A stretch of DNA of 64,000 nt from Citrus sinensis (GCF_022201045.2 NC_068559.1:3322501-3386500), one strand, 5' to 3'; shown: positions 24,262-38,545, counted from the stretch's first letter. Made by a program: numbers and translations. The notes: generated from the sequence alone by a model not told the origin.

Positions 24262-25590
24262 GAGGCCCTGATTTTAACTACTGCTCTATTAATTCCTTAA
24301 TCACCTACTACTCCTGCTGCTTATAATGACTTACCAACTCTCATAAATAACTCATATTATAAAGCGCCCAATTTAGAGCGATTTCGTTGCCCTGAGGGCT
24401 ACTAACTTTCATTCTGAGTTCTCTTTCAGAGAGAGATAACCTTTGAAGAAAGACTCCATGATCGTAGAATTTTTTTTTATGTTAAACGAAGTCCAAAGTT
24501 AATGGGCTAATGGCCCTAATTATAGAACAACCTCGTTAAATTAATATCAATAATTTGATAAGTTTATTACATAATTTTTTTTTAGAAATCTTATTTTTTA
24601 AAACCTAATTAATACATAAATTAATTAATTTGAAGCTAAATATCTATGATATATCTTTCTTTTTTTTATATTGGTATAATAATTTATTCATTTTATTGGT
24701 ATAGTTGTTTTCTTCACCCCTTTTGAATAAGAAATCATTGTTTTATTTTTATATTATGAAAAATAAGAGAGAGGGGAGCTTAATATATTATCTATAGAAA
24801 ATTCATATTTGGTGAGCTATGATGTAATCATAATCTCGCCATACAATTCAACCAAAGTGACTGATTAAGATCAAATCTAAATCATATCACACAATTTGAA
24901 AGAACCACTAAATTCTCTAATTATATGATGTTTATATTTCATAAAAATTTCTATTATGAACGTATATTATCTTTATAAATTAATTAATTACTAATTTATT
25001 GATAAATTGATAATTATTAATTTATTAATATCTTAATATTAATCAGAATAATAAATTTGAATTTTCCATAATCTCAATGCTGTTAATTTACCAATCAAAA
25101 TTTCACTGCATATGAAAGATGTCGAAGAGGTTACACGGCACTAGTATGTAAAGATGAGACAAGGCAAACGAAGAAACGAACCGACTTCAAATTGGACCTT
25201 AAAAATTTCTTAGCAATTAATCATATCTCTAAAACATACAGATCAACTTAGCTTATTTTCATCTTGCTTGAGTACATTAGTGTGACAGTGTTACGTCAAA
25301 AAGAAAAGAATTCCACATCCAAAAAATGGAATCTACTCAATTGCTACAAATGCTGGATCAGGCCCCTTCCCTGCCATTCATAGAAGGGGATTCTGGATTC
25401 TAGTTTTTAGTATTTTTCAATATACAGCTCTGCGATCTATACCTTCCCTAAAAGTTACAAACAAATCCACCCCGCAGGTTCCAGCCAGTTGGGACAACAT
25501 TCCCTGACCTTTCGGCTAGATCAGAATATTGTGGGCAGCATTAATGTTCATTCTTTTCTTACCAGCGCTGTCACAAAGACTTAACTACAA
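24262..25590. other. Intergenic, and 3' UTR side of SAC3A
   Basis: The stretch to about 24470 may still belong to the retroposed unit's 5' side. 24470-25100 is AT-rich with no gene. From about 25250 to 25590 the sequence is less AT-biased and is probably the SAC3A 3' UTR, read on the minus strand. Confidence 0.45.
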
Positions 25591-28500
25591 TCAACTCGGC
25601 TGAGAGGATGCCCGCGCCAAAAAGTCATTAACTGCAAGATTGGCATCGCCATGGGACACGGCATCTTCTGGTTCTGGCATAAACAGAGTAGATGACGATG
25701 CCTACATGTAAAGATAAGCACATCTTTAATTCACAGCCAGAAAAACAACAAAAGCAAGAGAAAGAAGGCCACGCACACCCAAAAGCAACATATAACTTCT
25801 ATTTTGGGATCATCAACAGAGACTGCCAACTTATTATAAGTTTATGCCAACCTATTTTGGTGGGCTTGAAATTTTTTTCATCTAGTTATAGTAAGGCTGG
25901 ATTAAGTGTACCTTTGCATCAAGTTGCACCTCTCCATTAGCATCAGTGACGAGGGATGCGCCATGTGCCTTTAACCATTCCACACACTCCTCTAGTCCGT
26001 CTGAGTCCCTCTCTTCACATTCTTCATTTGTTGGTGACACACCTGTGAAGCCTAGAACTTGAGCAACATATGAAACGGGTACCGTAGGGCGATATGACCG
26101 GGACATGCAACTCACAGCCTTAAATCGCATCTTTTCTACATACAGATCTGCAAGGAGGACAAAAATTAAGTAAATGATAACACTTTAGCCTTCTCATATA
26201 ATTGACCACAAGATATACACACAAAGCTGAATATATCTCAGTGATATATACACACCCATAAGGCAGGTGTTCAAGTTAGGAGCCGTCTTGTATAGTCTGA
26301 AGAACATAATGTAATTTCCTGAAGAGACAGCAGCACGAACTGCTAGAGCATGTTTAACAGCTTTATCTTGCTTTGCCTTATCTGATAATCTGGCAATTTA
26401 ACAAATTGAGATTTCATATTAGCATTGAACTCAACACAATCTTCTATTATTTTTAACTCCGCACGTGACAAGCAGTTGATGCATGCATGCCAGAATAAAA
26501 GAACAATTACATTTAACAATCAACAAACTATTCAAAAAAGTTACAGAGTAACTTTGACTTTGACCTCATAACAAAATGCACATGAACAGTGGATACAAGT
26601 TGAACATAAAGAGACTTCTGCAGAGAGATGGATCCAAGTCTCAGATAATTATTAAAAAGATGAAAAAAAAAAAAGCCATTCCATTCTAAAGATGGAATTA
26701 ACAAACAATTATTGATTGCAAAACCACATAATACATATATGGAATCAGGCAAGATAGCAAACATAATAACATCAATAGAAGCAGTCTTCTTGTGACATTA
26801 GTGAATATGATGCTAACCTTGACATTAATGATAAGAGCTCTCTCTTATTGTTGGAGTGCAGGATAACACAGAGTAAGTGGTAAGCAGAAAACTCCATACA
26901 GCATCCCTCAATTCCTTCAGCATAAAGGATTTTTAACTGTGATTGGCACTGAATCAAAACGAACCAAAGTCAAGACAACGATGATCCTATGTAAATATGA
27001 AAACTTTTCATTAAAAGTTCCACATTTTCACAACTGGCAAATGTTCCTGCAAAACAAATCAATGACCATCTTTTTTTTCTTTTTTTCTTTTTTAAATATA
27101 TTTCTAGGAAGGGGACTTCTAAACCACCATCCAAATACATGAATTGAGATTCTACTCTGTGAAGAATAACAGCTAATAACTAGTATAATAATTTCAGCAG
27201 AAAAATAGAAAATTCCAGATATGTTGTAGCACATCTTCCTGTGTAAAGTTGAGATTATTATTATATAATTATATTTTGTAGCTGCAAAACAGAAAAAAGG
27301 CACACGAAGAAGAAAATTTAGAGCAACAGTACGGCAACAACCTGATTGTATTCAGGTAAGTCCCCATTTTCTATTGCCAATCGAGCATGAGTTTCATAAA
27401 CCTGAAAGGGAATCATATGAGACACAGTATAAATATTGAAAATAAAATTATCATAGTACTAAGAATACCAGAGGGGATGAGAAGAATACATGCAGGTATT
27501 CATATATACCTTAGCCGTTAGCTGATTTCGTATTCGTTGCACAGTCAAATCTTGACGAATAGATTTCAACTGATCACATTTATAAAGATAGTTCTTCTGA
27601 GAGTTCTGAACCATTTGCAGAGCTTTTTCTAGCACTTCTTCTGGTCTCACCTGAGGGGAAAAACACATGACACAAATATTATCAGTGATTCATCAATAAT
27701 AAACTTTGGTTCAATTCAGAATGCCTAGAAAACCAACAATAAAAAGAAGATAATGTTATTACAGTGGAAGGATCAGGTGCAGAAGTAAGGCGCAGATAAC
27801 GTTTCTCAATTTCCTGGCAGGTCCCTTTAACAGTCAGTGCATCCCAGTCAATGTCTTCTACAGCCCTGCTGCCACCATCATCAAAGCTTTTACTAATTAA
27901 CAAGGCACTTGCCCTCCTCACATACAAGTTTCCAGTACCAGCATTTTTTCCTTTGAAGCGGTTAGTTTCTGATCGATTCCCTTGTCCTCTGTCGAAACGC
28001 TTAGAGCGATTTTCACGTCTCATTCTTTCCTCTGGTGAATTAGCCAACGCTATTGCACCAGAATAATACGAAGTTAAACTCTGTTCCTTATCACTATCAC
28101 TTGATGCGTCACCATTGTCTTCAGTTTTAAAACCATCAGCAGAAAGACGCTGCCTCTTAACTGGCCTCTGGAAACTTTTACTCGCAGATTTCTGCTCTGA
28201 TAGGTGAAACTTAATATTATTTAGCCTATCCTCCTTGCTCACGCTGCCGCTTATATGCTGCAGTAAATTCAATTAAAATGAATCAAATTAGAGTCAAACA
28301 CAAATATATGCAAGTACACAGTGACATTGACATCCTCTTTTCTTTTTTTCCTTCTTTGCGCTGAACGACAACAAAGGAGTTCTCACACTATTGTCATACG
28401 AAGTCCACACTCCACACCAAAAAATCAGAGGTGAATCAAGTGATACCTTTCTATCCTTTTCATTGGCATGGATCCAGCCACTAAATTTTACAATTTCATT

Positions 28501-31500
28501 AGTGGAAGAAGCTAATTTGTCAATCGGTTTCTCCTCTGGTAAAGGCTCCCATCTGCTTTTGGTTCGTCTACTTGGACTTCTCTTATTCTTTGATAATGCA
28601 GAAAGAGGAGTTGAAGTTGGTAAACTGCAGCAGGGCAAATAATATATCCAAATAAAAAACAGATCACTAAGTTTAATAGCAGCACACTTTTATAATGCAG
28701 CAGCCAAAAGAGGTCAAGAGAAAGCAAGATGTTAATCTCAATGTTCAAGCTAAAAGAAGCAATTTTTAACTTGGGGATGGGAGAGGGCAGATAAGAAAGC
28801 ACATACTCCTTAGTGACTGCTTCTGTAGTAGGCTTAGGAAAAAGAGGCTCCACATCCCAGTCTCGTGAGAACAGTGTTCCATCAGAATTTGCTTTTTTAA
28901 TAATCTGAAACAAGAAAAGGGAAAATCTGGATAATGTTATTAAATTTAGATATCAGTGAATGACAGTGAAGTACAACAAACACAAATAGATATGTACGCA
29001 TCCATGAATAAAAAGTTATGACAAGCCCATCAAAACAAGAAGGAAGCCAACTCAAAAGCAAAATGCTTCACTTACCACAGCTTTTACAAGATTCCATCTC
29101 TGTACAACATAATGATGAAGAATGGATGACAAAAATTTGAGGTATTTTAGAATTTCCTATGAGTGCACACATTCTTATATAGCATCTGCCTTTAATTAAT
29201 CATTATATATCTTAAAATAAAGTATCATCGATGCACACTACAGTTTCTCATCATAACTACAGGTTACTGGTTGTAGATTACAGAATTTGTCATTTCTAAA
29301 CTCTTTTTTCAATTAATAATGCTTCTCAAAACTCTGACACATTATTCTCATTATTTTCTTTTTGACTGTCGCTATCTTCCTAAGAAGTTTTTCTTTTTGA
29401 AAGTCAATATCTTTCTACTTGTAATATCTGCAGTTATCCTTCAACCCAAAATGATCAACAACAAAATTAAAATCAGGCCAAAAGAATTATTGGGGCGATG
29501 GAGTTCACAACATTGTGCTTATAACTGAACAACTGCTTCCTCAAAAAGCTTTCTGAGTTAGCATGTTTCTGGTTCTTCAGGGTCACCAAAAATGGAGTTA
29601 AGTTTAAATTAGAAGAAGACTCACCTCCCCCATCACAGCTTGGGAAGCTGCTATTTCTGCATCACCCTTACAGCGAGCCAAAGCTCTTTCAACATAACCA
29701 CATAGTGACTTGGGAAAGGTACCAGGCTGCAAGCAAGAATAAAGTCATCAATTGCTGCATGAACCAGCAATCATAAATCATCGATTTCATCAAAAAGGAC
29801 AATATGAAAAACTGCCCAACATAATTGTATTATGAAAAGCAAAGGATGAGAAATGCCTGATACAAACAGATTTCACTTGGATTTCCAGAAGGCCTCTGAC
29901 TGAAACATCAGATAAACATTCTGGTATCCCAGTCAGTCTGAAAAAATGATCTCTAACTATCAAATTGATGTTTATGCCAGAAAACTCAAACCATATGTTT
30001 GACAGTGTACTGCATGCATACAAAACTTATCTCCATAGAAATAATAGGGTTAATGTTTTCCACAAATCCACTAAATTGATGTATTTTACATCAACACATT
30101 GCCACCTCCTCTTAGTCTCTTAGGGCTTGATTGGTTTTAGGGTTTAATTTGTTTTTATTTTTAAATTTTATGTCATTATAGGGTTTTTTTGTAATTTAAT
30201 TTATTCAAATGTCCAAAGTTGTATTTGCTCTTCTGCGGTTGCTAATAACAAAATTTAATGGATTGGGGATTTAAAACTGATAGCCTATTCTCTGTAATTC
30301 TGGGTGTGTGAAATATGTCTATTTTAATGGGTGTTTGGAAAAATTAACCCAAAATAATAACACAAGTAATTCACAGAAAACTTGTGGCAACATGTCATTT
30401 CTACTTGCTAACAGCCCTTTTTGGCTTCCACAAGTTCTGGAAGTAACTAATAATTTAACTACCTGTGAGTCCCAACCGTTGAATTTCAACTTATTACAAA
30501 TTAAGAACTAAATACCGATTATTAAAGAAAAAAAAAAGTAGCCACAAGTGATTCAATTGAAGTATAACAAAATGAATAAAAATACATCAGCAGTTGATAA
30601 TCAAGTTGCACAAATTTAGACAAATAAAGCAACAGTGAACTCAATGCTTCCAAAAAGTTAACCATAACAAGAGCCAAAATGCACATGTATTCAAGGCTCA
30701 TTTCACACTCCAAAGCCAACATTGAAAAATATTTTGTGACTGTTAGTTAGGAGGAGCAAGAAAATAACCAAAATATGAGTCTTACCTCAACCCTAGAATC
30801 AGCATGAGACACAACCTTTTCGTTTGACTTTGCAAGTGAAACACCGATATAAGCCGGTTTTGCTGCTGCATTGGCTGTAGAGCTATCCTTATCGGTTTTT
30901 GGTAAACCTAAGGCCAAATTTGAAGCAATTCTAGGATTAGTTGGAATCTGCAGTTTGCTTACCCTTCGATTATCTAACTGTGGAGAAGTTTGCACAGGCG
31001 GCGATTGATAACTAGGGGCCATCTGTTGACCAATAGCATACTGCGAACTGGGCCCCTGAGGGCATGCAGCTTTGTGTTGATCCTGAAAGTTATTGTAAGA
31101 AGTTTTTTGTTCCAAAGGCTTAGAATAGTGTGGTTGTACAGGACTGACTTGACGATTTTGAAAACTTGGAGTCCCATGTTTCCAATAACTATCGTGAGAA
31201 CCATTACTTGTTGCAGCCGGCTGAAAAGGAAAACGCATTATGATGACAATTTAGTCTATCTAACCAATCCAATTGTCCATTAAAATACTAAACAAGGACA
31301 ATAATTCAAATATACATTAGTTGAGATTGAATATTGTTGCCTTCTAATTTCAGAGATATATCAAATCAATTGCGAAATTGTTTAACTAATTGGGGGACAT
31401 TCCTAAAAAATCTTCAACAAAACTGAATGAAAATAAGTCTGATCAACAAACGTTTATCAAACTCAAGAACACATATGTGATGAATAAGGTTTACATAACA

Positions 31501-34136
31501 TGTGCCATACATCTCATATGGGTTGGTTACATTCATCTCCAAATGGTTGACATTACACTGAAAGAGAGATCCACAATCCCGACCTCTCCTCATGGAAAAT
31601 ATAGTCATTGTAATCATATGACGCACAAGAATATGAGACTACCAGCATCATGCATACCCTCACTTATTCAGCATATATATGCAGCAACCATAGAATTTAA
31701 CATTTACTTTGCGTGAAATAATTATAATAATAGACCATTTCTACTACTGATACAATTAGCTCTTTCATACAGCATAAGTTTTACCATTGTCGTCTACTCT
31801 ATCATATACCACAAATATTCCGTACCCCACCACTGGCTAGCCATTCAGTGAAAAAGCACATTTATCGCTTAAGCAGCCTATAAATTCTTGCAGCCATCAA
31901 AAGTTCACCTCAATAGCCGGATATTTTTATCGCACTGCTGTACATCCAAATCTCTTACACCATTGTTTTATTACAATAATCTTAACATGATTCTATCATT
32001 TCCTTTAAAAAACATATATACAAATATATAAATATATATATTTTGATAAAGGGAATATAAACGCATAAGCTCCAAATGAAATGATTAGAAAAAGCAAGGG
32101 AAAAACAAAAAGAGAAAGTTTAATGAAGAAGTGATATTAACATTTTGAAGAGAAATAGGTCTTCAACCAAAGTGCCCTATCCGAAAGCACATATTAAAGG
32201 AGGAAGAAAGGCGGAGGGGAAAAGCACAAAGAAATATGAAAATGCTAATGGTACCCATATTAAGATAGAACAATCAAAGAAAAAGAAAAAGATAGAATCA
32301 TACCATAGATTCAAAATATGATCTATCATCAATAGTAGTCATATACCCAAATTTTTATGTTTATTTCATCAGTTCACATTGTCCCAAAATATAAATATAA
32401 TTATCATAATAAAGAAACTCCTTATGGCAGTGCACAAGGTCAAATTACTTCTACAGCTCATATGAATGGTAGTTCAAACCTGCAATGAAGACACATGAGA
32501 TGAACTGGAGTCCTGCTGCCAAGACTGGTGGTAAATAGGAGCAGGCTGGCTGTGTGCAGTAGGATATCCAGCTGTAACACCAGGAGGTTGTAACACCTGA
32601 TTAGATGTACTAGCAACCGATAAGTTTTCTGTCCCGGGAGCACAACTAACTTCTGTTTGACTATAATAATCTGCCCATTGTTTATACTGTTGTTGATACT
32701 GCAGTGAAGTTGCAGGTGCAGTGCCAGAACTATAAGCGCCACTCGTGTCTGAAGTGTAGTTTGAATATTGATGAGAAGTATAATTTGTGTAGTTGCCTTC
32801 ATTCCATGAGGTGGTCTGATGACTGTAACCGCTACTTGGGTAACCTCCAGCTGTCTGATAATCACCAGGACTGTAATAAGTGGCCGAATAACTTGCAGGC
32901 CCAACATAAGACCCTGAATTCTGAAACGAAGAAATAGGCTGATAAGGAGCACCTGAATTTTGATATGCTCCTACAGGCTGAGGATATGAATGGTTAGGCT
33001 GCTGCTGATAGCTGCTATAGTAACCTGGGTATGCTGTGCTTCCATAAGCATAAGGATCACTAGAATTGGGGTATGAAGTGTAGCCACTGTAATCTTGTGC
33101 AACATTGGTTGTTCCTAAATTTGATGAACTTGTGAGGGATGTCGCATTGAGTCCATCTTGAAGACTTTTCACATGTGATTCAGTGTGCTGTTCATGATGA
33201 TAACTGGCATTCGAAAGATTTCCATTCTCTGTGGATTGATTATTCACCCCATGTGTGACCCATGAAACTGCTCCTGATCCAGTTGTTGAGGGGAAATATG
33301 AAGATGCTTGCGATTGACTTGCATCAACAACATATCGATTCTGAAAACAAAAAAGAAAATGTTAAACAAATAAAAGTGCAAATTTCAACCAAAATACAAT
33401 TTCAAATGGAAGAAATTCAGCCAATAGCAGATTTCATAAGAGTTTTAAAAGTACCTGACACATAATGAAAAGAAACAACAAAATAACAAGCTTAGTAATC
33501 CAAGTAGCCAACATAAAACGGAAAATGGTTTCTGAACAATCAATTGAGACCACTATACGACAAGGCTTCTGCCTAAACATAAATCCACACAGATTACAGC
33601 ATATGCAACCATCACCCTTATGTTAACATTAGATTCTCTGATCCCAACTGAAACGAAAACTTGTCTAAGATAAAAACCATGTGTTTACAATCACTTAATC
33701 AGTACTATAATATAAGATCGCTAGGGTACGAAAAAACTTTCCATACAATCAAAACTTCCTAACTCAACCCAACCACAAATGCTGACTATAAATCCAAATC
33801 AATTCACTTCACCAAACTAAACCACTTTTCCTTCCAAACATACAGCAACAGAGCCTCAAACTTGCAAGACAAAGACAAAAACCTCAAACCCAATTCATCA
33901 CATCCACAAAAATGCATTATAATCCAATTCTAATAAATTCATAATTCAATCAAACAAACTTTGATCCTACTAAATATCAGATGCCTAAAAATCCAATTCA
34001 TTACAGCCAATGCTAAATATCAACAACCCATTTAATTAAATTTAAATCCATAAAAAATTACCTCGACCGAATTGGGGTCCACTGAAGATGCTATGTTCTG
34101 AGTGCTGCCTTGTTGATTCTGATTCATCATCATCAT
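25591..34136 (-). CDS. SAC3A: SAC3 family protein A (GANP/THP3-type), 13 exons
   Basis: SAC3-family proteins belong to or resemble the TREX-2 complex, which couples transcription to mRNA export at the nuclear pore. Coding exons on the minus strand, 5' to 3': 34136-34062, 33340-32480, 31220-30786, 29726-29625, 28904-28807, 28624-28447, 28257-27763, 27650-27510, 27401-27342, 26948-26818, 26389-26256, 26147-25912 and 25701-25591. Every join keeps phase and gives 1018 codons, close to the roughly 1000 of Arabidopsis SAC3A (At2g39340). The N-terminal 450 residues are disordered and rich in Tyr, Ser, Gln, Gly and Pro. A basic segment KRQRLS lies in exon 7. The SAC3/GANP helical domain covers about residues 725-960 ([32 protein letters not shown]). 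Four consecutive ATGs begin exon 1; I took the first. Confidence 0.94.
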
Positions 34137-37008
34137 CACCTAAGCCTCCTAATTATATAATCAGAGTTGAGAGTATAATCGGCAACAAATTCAAGTTAAT
34201 TAATTACTAAAACAAAATAGCATAAAACCCTAATTAGAATAATCAGGAAGCTGGGAAATATCTAACCTTCGAAAAAACGAAACACGCGGATCGAAACGAA
34301 GGAGCAGGAGAAGCTTTGTTTGCAAGATCGAGTGCATAAAATAATAAAAAAAATGGAATTAAAAAAAAAAAGAATTTGCTAATATTATTAGTGAAATTTA
34401 ATTAACTCAAAAGCCAAAAAAGAAATAGTGAACGAAGAAAGAAGTAGAAGAGAGTCAAGAGAGAGCGAGATGACGAGAAAAGAAACGGCCGATTTGAAAG
34501 AGAAAATCGGCAATAAACATTAATTAAAATTAAATAAAAATAAAAACGCAAATAAATAAAATTTTTGTATCGCTATCGGACAGAAGAGTTGTATGTTTGC
34601 TGTTGGGTTGCGTTTGGCTACGTCGGCGGTAGGCGAAGATAATTTTGTACTCGGGTAAACAAACCGGGTTTTGTTGTTGTTAAAGAAACTAAAAAATAAG
34701 CCCTTATTATTATTATTTTTAAGCGCCCGCAAGTACATAAATAAAAATAATGAGCGCTTTATTTATTTTTACGAAGTTTTTTAGCATTAATTTGAAAATC
34801 AGACCATCATCTCTCCGTACATAAAATTGCTAAAAAGGGCGAACAATTACACAAGTGTTCCAATGAGAAAATAGAGCAAGTTACGAGTTTAAAATTCATC
34901 AAATTATGAAGTCTAAAGAAAGTTTAAAAGATGTATTTGAGGGGAAAAAAAAATGAGGCATTGACCTGAATTACCATATTAGTGAACCACTTAACCTAAA
35001 AAATTAAGTGAAGTAGAGACACAATGAACACATAAAAGCCACAACAATAATATCAAAAGAGTTTCAATTAACCAACAAGCACATAAATATTTGTTAGGAG
35101 AGTTTTGCCGGTTCGATGATTGGGAATGCAGCTGCGTTAAATATTTGTTAGGAAAGTTTTGCCGTTCTAGTGGTCCTACCCAACTCGAATCTAAATTAGT
35201 TGACACCCAATATAGTATTCGGATACCAGATGATTTAATACAATAGAAAAAAAGAGTTTCAATTACAATTCTCATACCTCATAGTATTAATAGTGCCAGA
35301 TATTTATCAATTAAAATCTTATCATTTGAAGGGCTTAAAATATAGGATACGGTAGTCACGTCTTTTTTTTTAAAAATAATTTTAACGATAAGGAAGGTTT
35401 TATTAATTTTTTTAAACTCTGTTTCATACAATAGTAATATTTTTTTTTTTTAGAAGATACAATAATAATGTTGGGATTTTTATTATTGTTGATGGTGCTA
35501 TTCATACCTTGAAGTTAGCACACATCAACACGAGACTGTCAAATTGTGTACTAACGTAATCTACACAATGTCTTAATGATGATTTTGAATTTAGAAATAA
35601 GAGTATGCAACGACATACAATTGAATGGTGGTGTGCTAACGTGTTCTCATATTTTATGAGACGTGATGATAAATTTCATAAAAGTATTCTGTGGATGTAT
35701 ATAATCAGATAATTCATTCTAAGTTTGTCACTTAAGCGATAGAGAATCTTGTAGATAAATTCAAATTTAATATGATGGAATCCACCGTTATCTCACAAAT
35801 AACAATTTGAATTCATTAATTTAACAGCTCAACTAAGATTTCTTCATTAATTTAACTATATTTTGAGCTTCCAAAATTAACATGAGAAAATACAACAGTT
35901 ACAACTATACTTTGATTCTTTTAATGGATGCATATTAGGTCTCTATCATTAACAATATCTTAATAAAATAAGAAAAAGTAACCTGTGGTAGATTATTTTG
36001 ACTCAAAAACGAATTTGACACTATTCTACAGCTAAGAAATAATTAATTCAATCTTTTATTCACTATGTGAGAAATGACTTATAGCTTCTCTGGGTTCCGG
36101 TGTCACTTTAATTGCTTTTAGCCGCCCATAAAAACCCTAACAACTACAGTAAATTAAACCAAAGATGCCATGTTTGTGGATCCCTAAGTGGCTACTTTAA
36201 CTAATAACCCCATGCATGCATGCAGCCAAAGAAGATCTCAAATCTTAATAATTACCTGAGGGGCTACACAAAAAGGCAAATTTTCTCATGATTTCTTGCC
36301 ATTTCAATTATTAGACAATTGAAAGACTAACATTTGATGAAAAACGTGCAAACTGTCGATCACTTTTCACTTAGTTAACAGCCGGGAAAGCGTTCGGAAG
36401 AAGCTAAATCATCAAAAGACAAAACCGGTGAACAACTTCGAACCAGACGCACGAACAAACCGCGTATAGTGTTAATGGTATGCTGATCGTAATGAACAAG
36501 AAGTAATCTAACACTACCTAAACAAGAACTAGCGCTACCGAAACTCCCGCTTTTGTTGCGGTGTTCCCGATCCCTACATCAGAATCTGCAATGGCGATGA
36601 ATAATAAGAGAATTGCATTCCTCGGTGGATTTCATGCCTCATTCAGGGAACAAACAACTCATTCCTGAAGATAACATTTCTCTTTTATATATTAATAGCT
36701 AGAAAACAACTTCAATCACAATATGGTGAGAAATTGAGCACGTACGCAGCACAGTTTGTAACTAGTGTCGAAGTTATTGTATAACTAGTCAACCCCTTGT
36801 GACAATATTGCTCGTTATAAGATGTGCATTATTGTCCCCATCTGTATTACGTAGAAACTTAGACCTTGAAGTCATCAACTCTAATAAATGGGTCGTATCC
36901 ATGTTAGTTTAAATAAGTCACGACGTTACAAATTGACACCTCTATATAAAATTGTGCTAAAGCCTTAATGTATTTGATGAATTGATATTGCTGTTGTGTG
37001 TTATGTAG
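34137..37008. other. Intergenic; SAC3A promoter and upstream side of BTB exon
   Basis: 34137-34500 is probable SAC3A 5' UTR and promoter, purine-rich on the plus strand. The rest is AT-rich without a supported gene. I looked for a first exon of the BTB gene in 35900-37008 and found none with an ATG, a donor site and a BTB-like sequence. Confidence 0.5.
35084..35164. repeat. 27-bp direct repeat, two copies 54 bp apart
   Basis: 35084-35110 and 35138-35164 are the same 27 bases apart from one G/A change (core AATATTTGTTAGGA). Nothing else marks the site. Confidence 0.7.
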
Positions 37009-37608
37009 GCTGCGAGATCAAGCATCTTGAAGGACTGTCTAGATGGAAAACTTTTGCCGATTTCGTCAACTGGTGGAATGACTACAATGGAAGTCGCCGA
37101 GGAAGGTGAAGTGCTTAAGGCTCTTGTAGATTTTCTTTACACAGGGAGCTTGCCTAGGGAGAAGCTGCAGAAACACGTGGTTGGATTATTTGCTGCAGGA
37201 GATAATTATGAAATTGAGTACTTGCGTGAGGTTTGCTTGCACCATATGCCTGCGTCTTTCCAGTCATCAAATGCTCGTGATTTTCAGTCATCAAATGCTA
37301 TTGATTTTCTGAGAATCGGATATAATTATCAACTTGATGAATTGAGGGATGCTGCCCTTAACTTCATTGTCAAAAAAGTGGAGGAGTTAGTTTTCTCTGA
37401 TAAATATGAAGAATCTGCATCTGAGTTTCCTCATTTGAGTGTGCTGATTACAAGGGGATGTTTATGGGTGCCAACAGAAGAGTCACACAAATGCAGATTA
37501 AAAGAGCATGTTTTATGGATGCCAGAAGAATACTTAGGCATTGGGATCGCAATGGACAATACTCGCAGCAGGATTTTATTACCAAACTCGTACCCATACA
37601 AAATTTAA
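37009..37608 (+). pseudogene. Last exon of a BTB/POZ protein gene; first exon not found
   Basis: An open frame starts right after a splice acceptor (TTATGTAG, AG at 37007-37008) with AARSSILKDCLDG, the middle of a BTB fold, and continues through the FLYTGSLP and LFAAGDNYEIEYL motifs to FPHLSVLITRG. This resembles the C-terminal exon of Arabidopsis BTB proteins such as At1g01640. The residues that normally precede AARS would be in another exon, and none is visible within 1 kb. There is an in-frame 24-bp tandem duplication (37261-37284 and 37285-37308). After LITRG comes a non-conserved 45-residue tail. The stop codon (37606-37608) lies inside the 9-bp target duplication of the MULE, and the empty site would have had the same stop. 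Either a fragment or a gene with a distant first exon. Confidence 0.6.
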
Positions 37609-37609
37609 A

Positions 37610-38440
37610 GAGAAATGCTAAACGTCGGGAATGCTGAGAGAACGCTGAGAGAAACGGCAGCTTGTGCTGTCGTTTCGTGTTCTCTCAGCTCCCCACTGAG
37701 AATCCACGTGAAAAAGGACTTTAACTTTAAGTTACTTTTGTCAAAAGCTGTCATTGGCCCCACATTCCATCACTTTTGCCAAGTGATGTCTTCCCCCACG
37801 TGAATGTCTTTGTTCTCTCCTTGCTCATGACTAAGCAAAGCTACATTTGAGTTCTCCTTAAGCTAAAGTCTCAGCGTTGCTCCTTCACTCGGTTCATTTC
37901 TCTTTCGTTGTCCTTCACATCACAAACCATAACTTTAGCTCATCCAATCAGTGAATCAGTGGCCATTTCTTCAGCTCGTTCATTTTCCGATCTAGATCTT
38001 AAAGCAACACCCAGTTGGTAATTATTTCAGCTTAAAGAATAATTTTTTATTTGTTTATTATTTTTTGTTATATCATAATAATAGATATATACTTGCATTT
38101 ATTAATTAAATGATAATGTGTTTAATTTAGAATTTTTTAGAAATTTTTTTATTTAAATGATATGTTTGATTTAGAATTTTTTAATTTAAATTTTGTTTGA
38201 ACATAGAATTATTTTTAATTTAAATTGTGTTTGATTTATAATTTATTTAATTTAAATTGTTAGAACTTTAATGGATTAAATTATTACTGCAAAAATTTAT
38301 AATAATTTATTCTTAATTTAATTGTTGTTTCCACATTGAATTTATTTATTTAAATTGTGTTCGATTTATCATTTTTTATTTAAAATGTGTTCGATTTATT
38401 TTTTATTTAAATTGTATTCGATTTATTTTTTTATTTAAAT
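37610..38440 (+). repeat. MULE left terminal inverted repeat
   Basis: About 831 bp, matching the reverse complement of 43711-44549. The first 400 bp are almost identical except for one indel of several bases near 37702 and scattered single changes. The TIR contains a CACGTG core at about 37707 and another at about 37797, and it probably supplies the transposase promoter and 5' UTR. Confidence 0.9.
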
Positions 38441-38545
38441 TGTGTTCGATTTATTTTTTATTTAAATTGTGTTCGATTTATTTTTTTATTTAAATTGTGT
38501 TCGATTTATTATTTTTTATTTAAATTGTGTTCGATTTATCATTTT
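38349..38545 (+). repeat. Minisatellite at inner edge of left TIR
   Basis: Units of about 26-32 bases built on TTTAAATTGTGTTCGATTTA occur seven times in a row. The right TIR carries only three matching units (43730-43790), so the array has expanded on the left or shrunk on the right. Confidence 0.85.

Noticed and set aside
22890..24480. Target duplication for the DUF4283 retroposed unit (AGAATTTTTTTTT at both sides)
   Set aside because: The shared bases are mainly a T homopolymer, which is common by chance in this DNA.
38340..38545. CRISPR-like array of short repeats
   Set aside because: Units are directly adjacent without unique spacers, and this is a plant nuclear transposon; it is a minisatellite.
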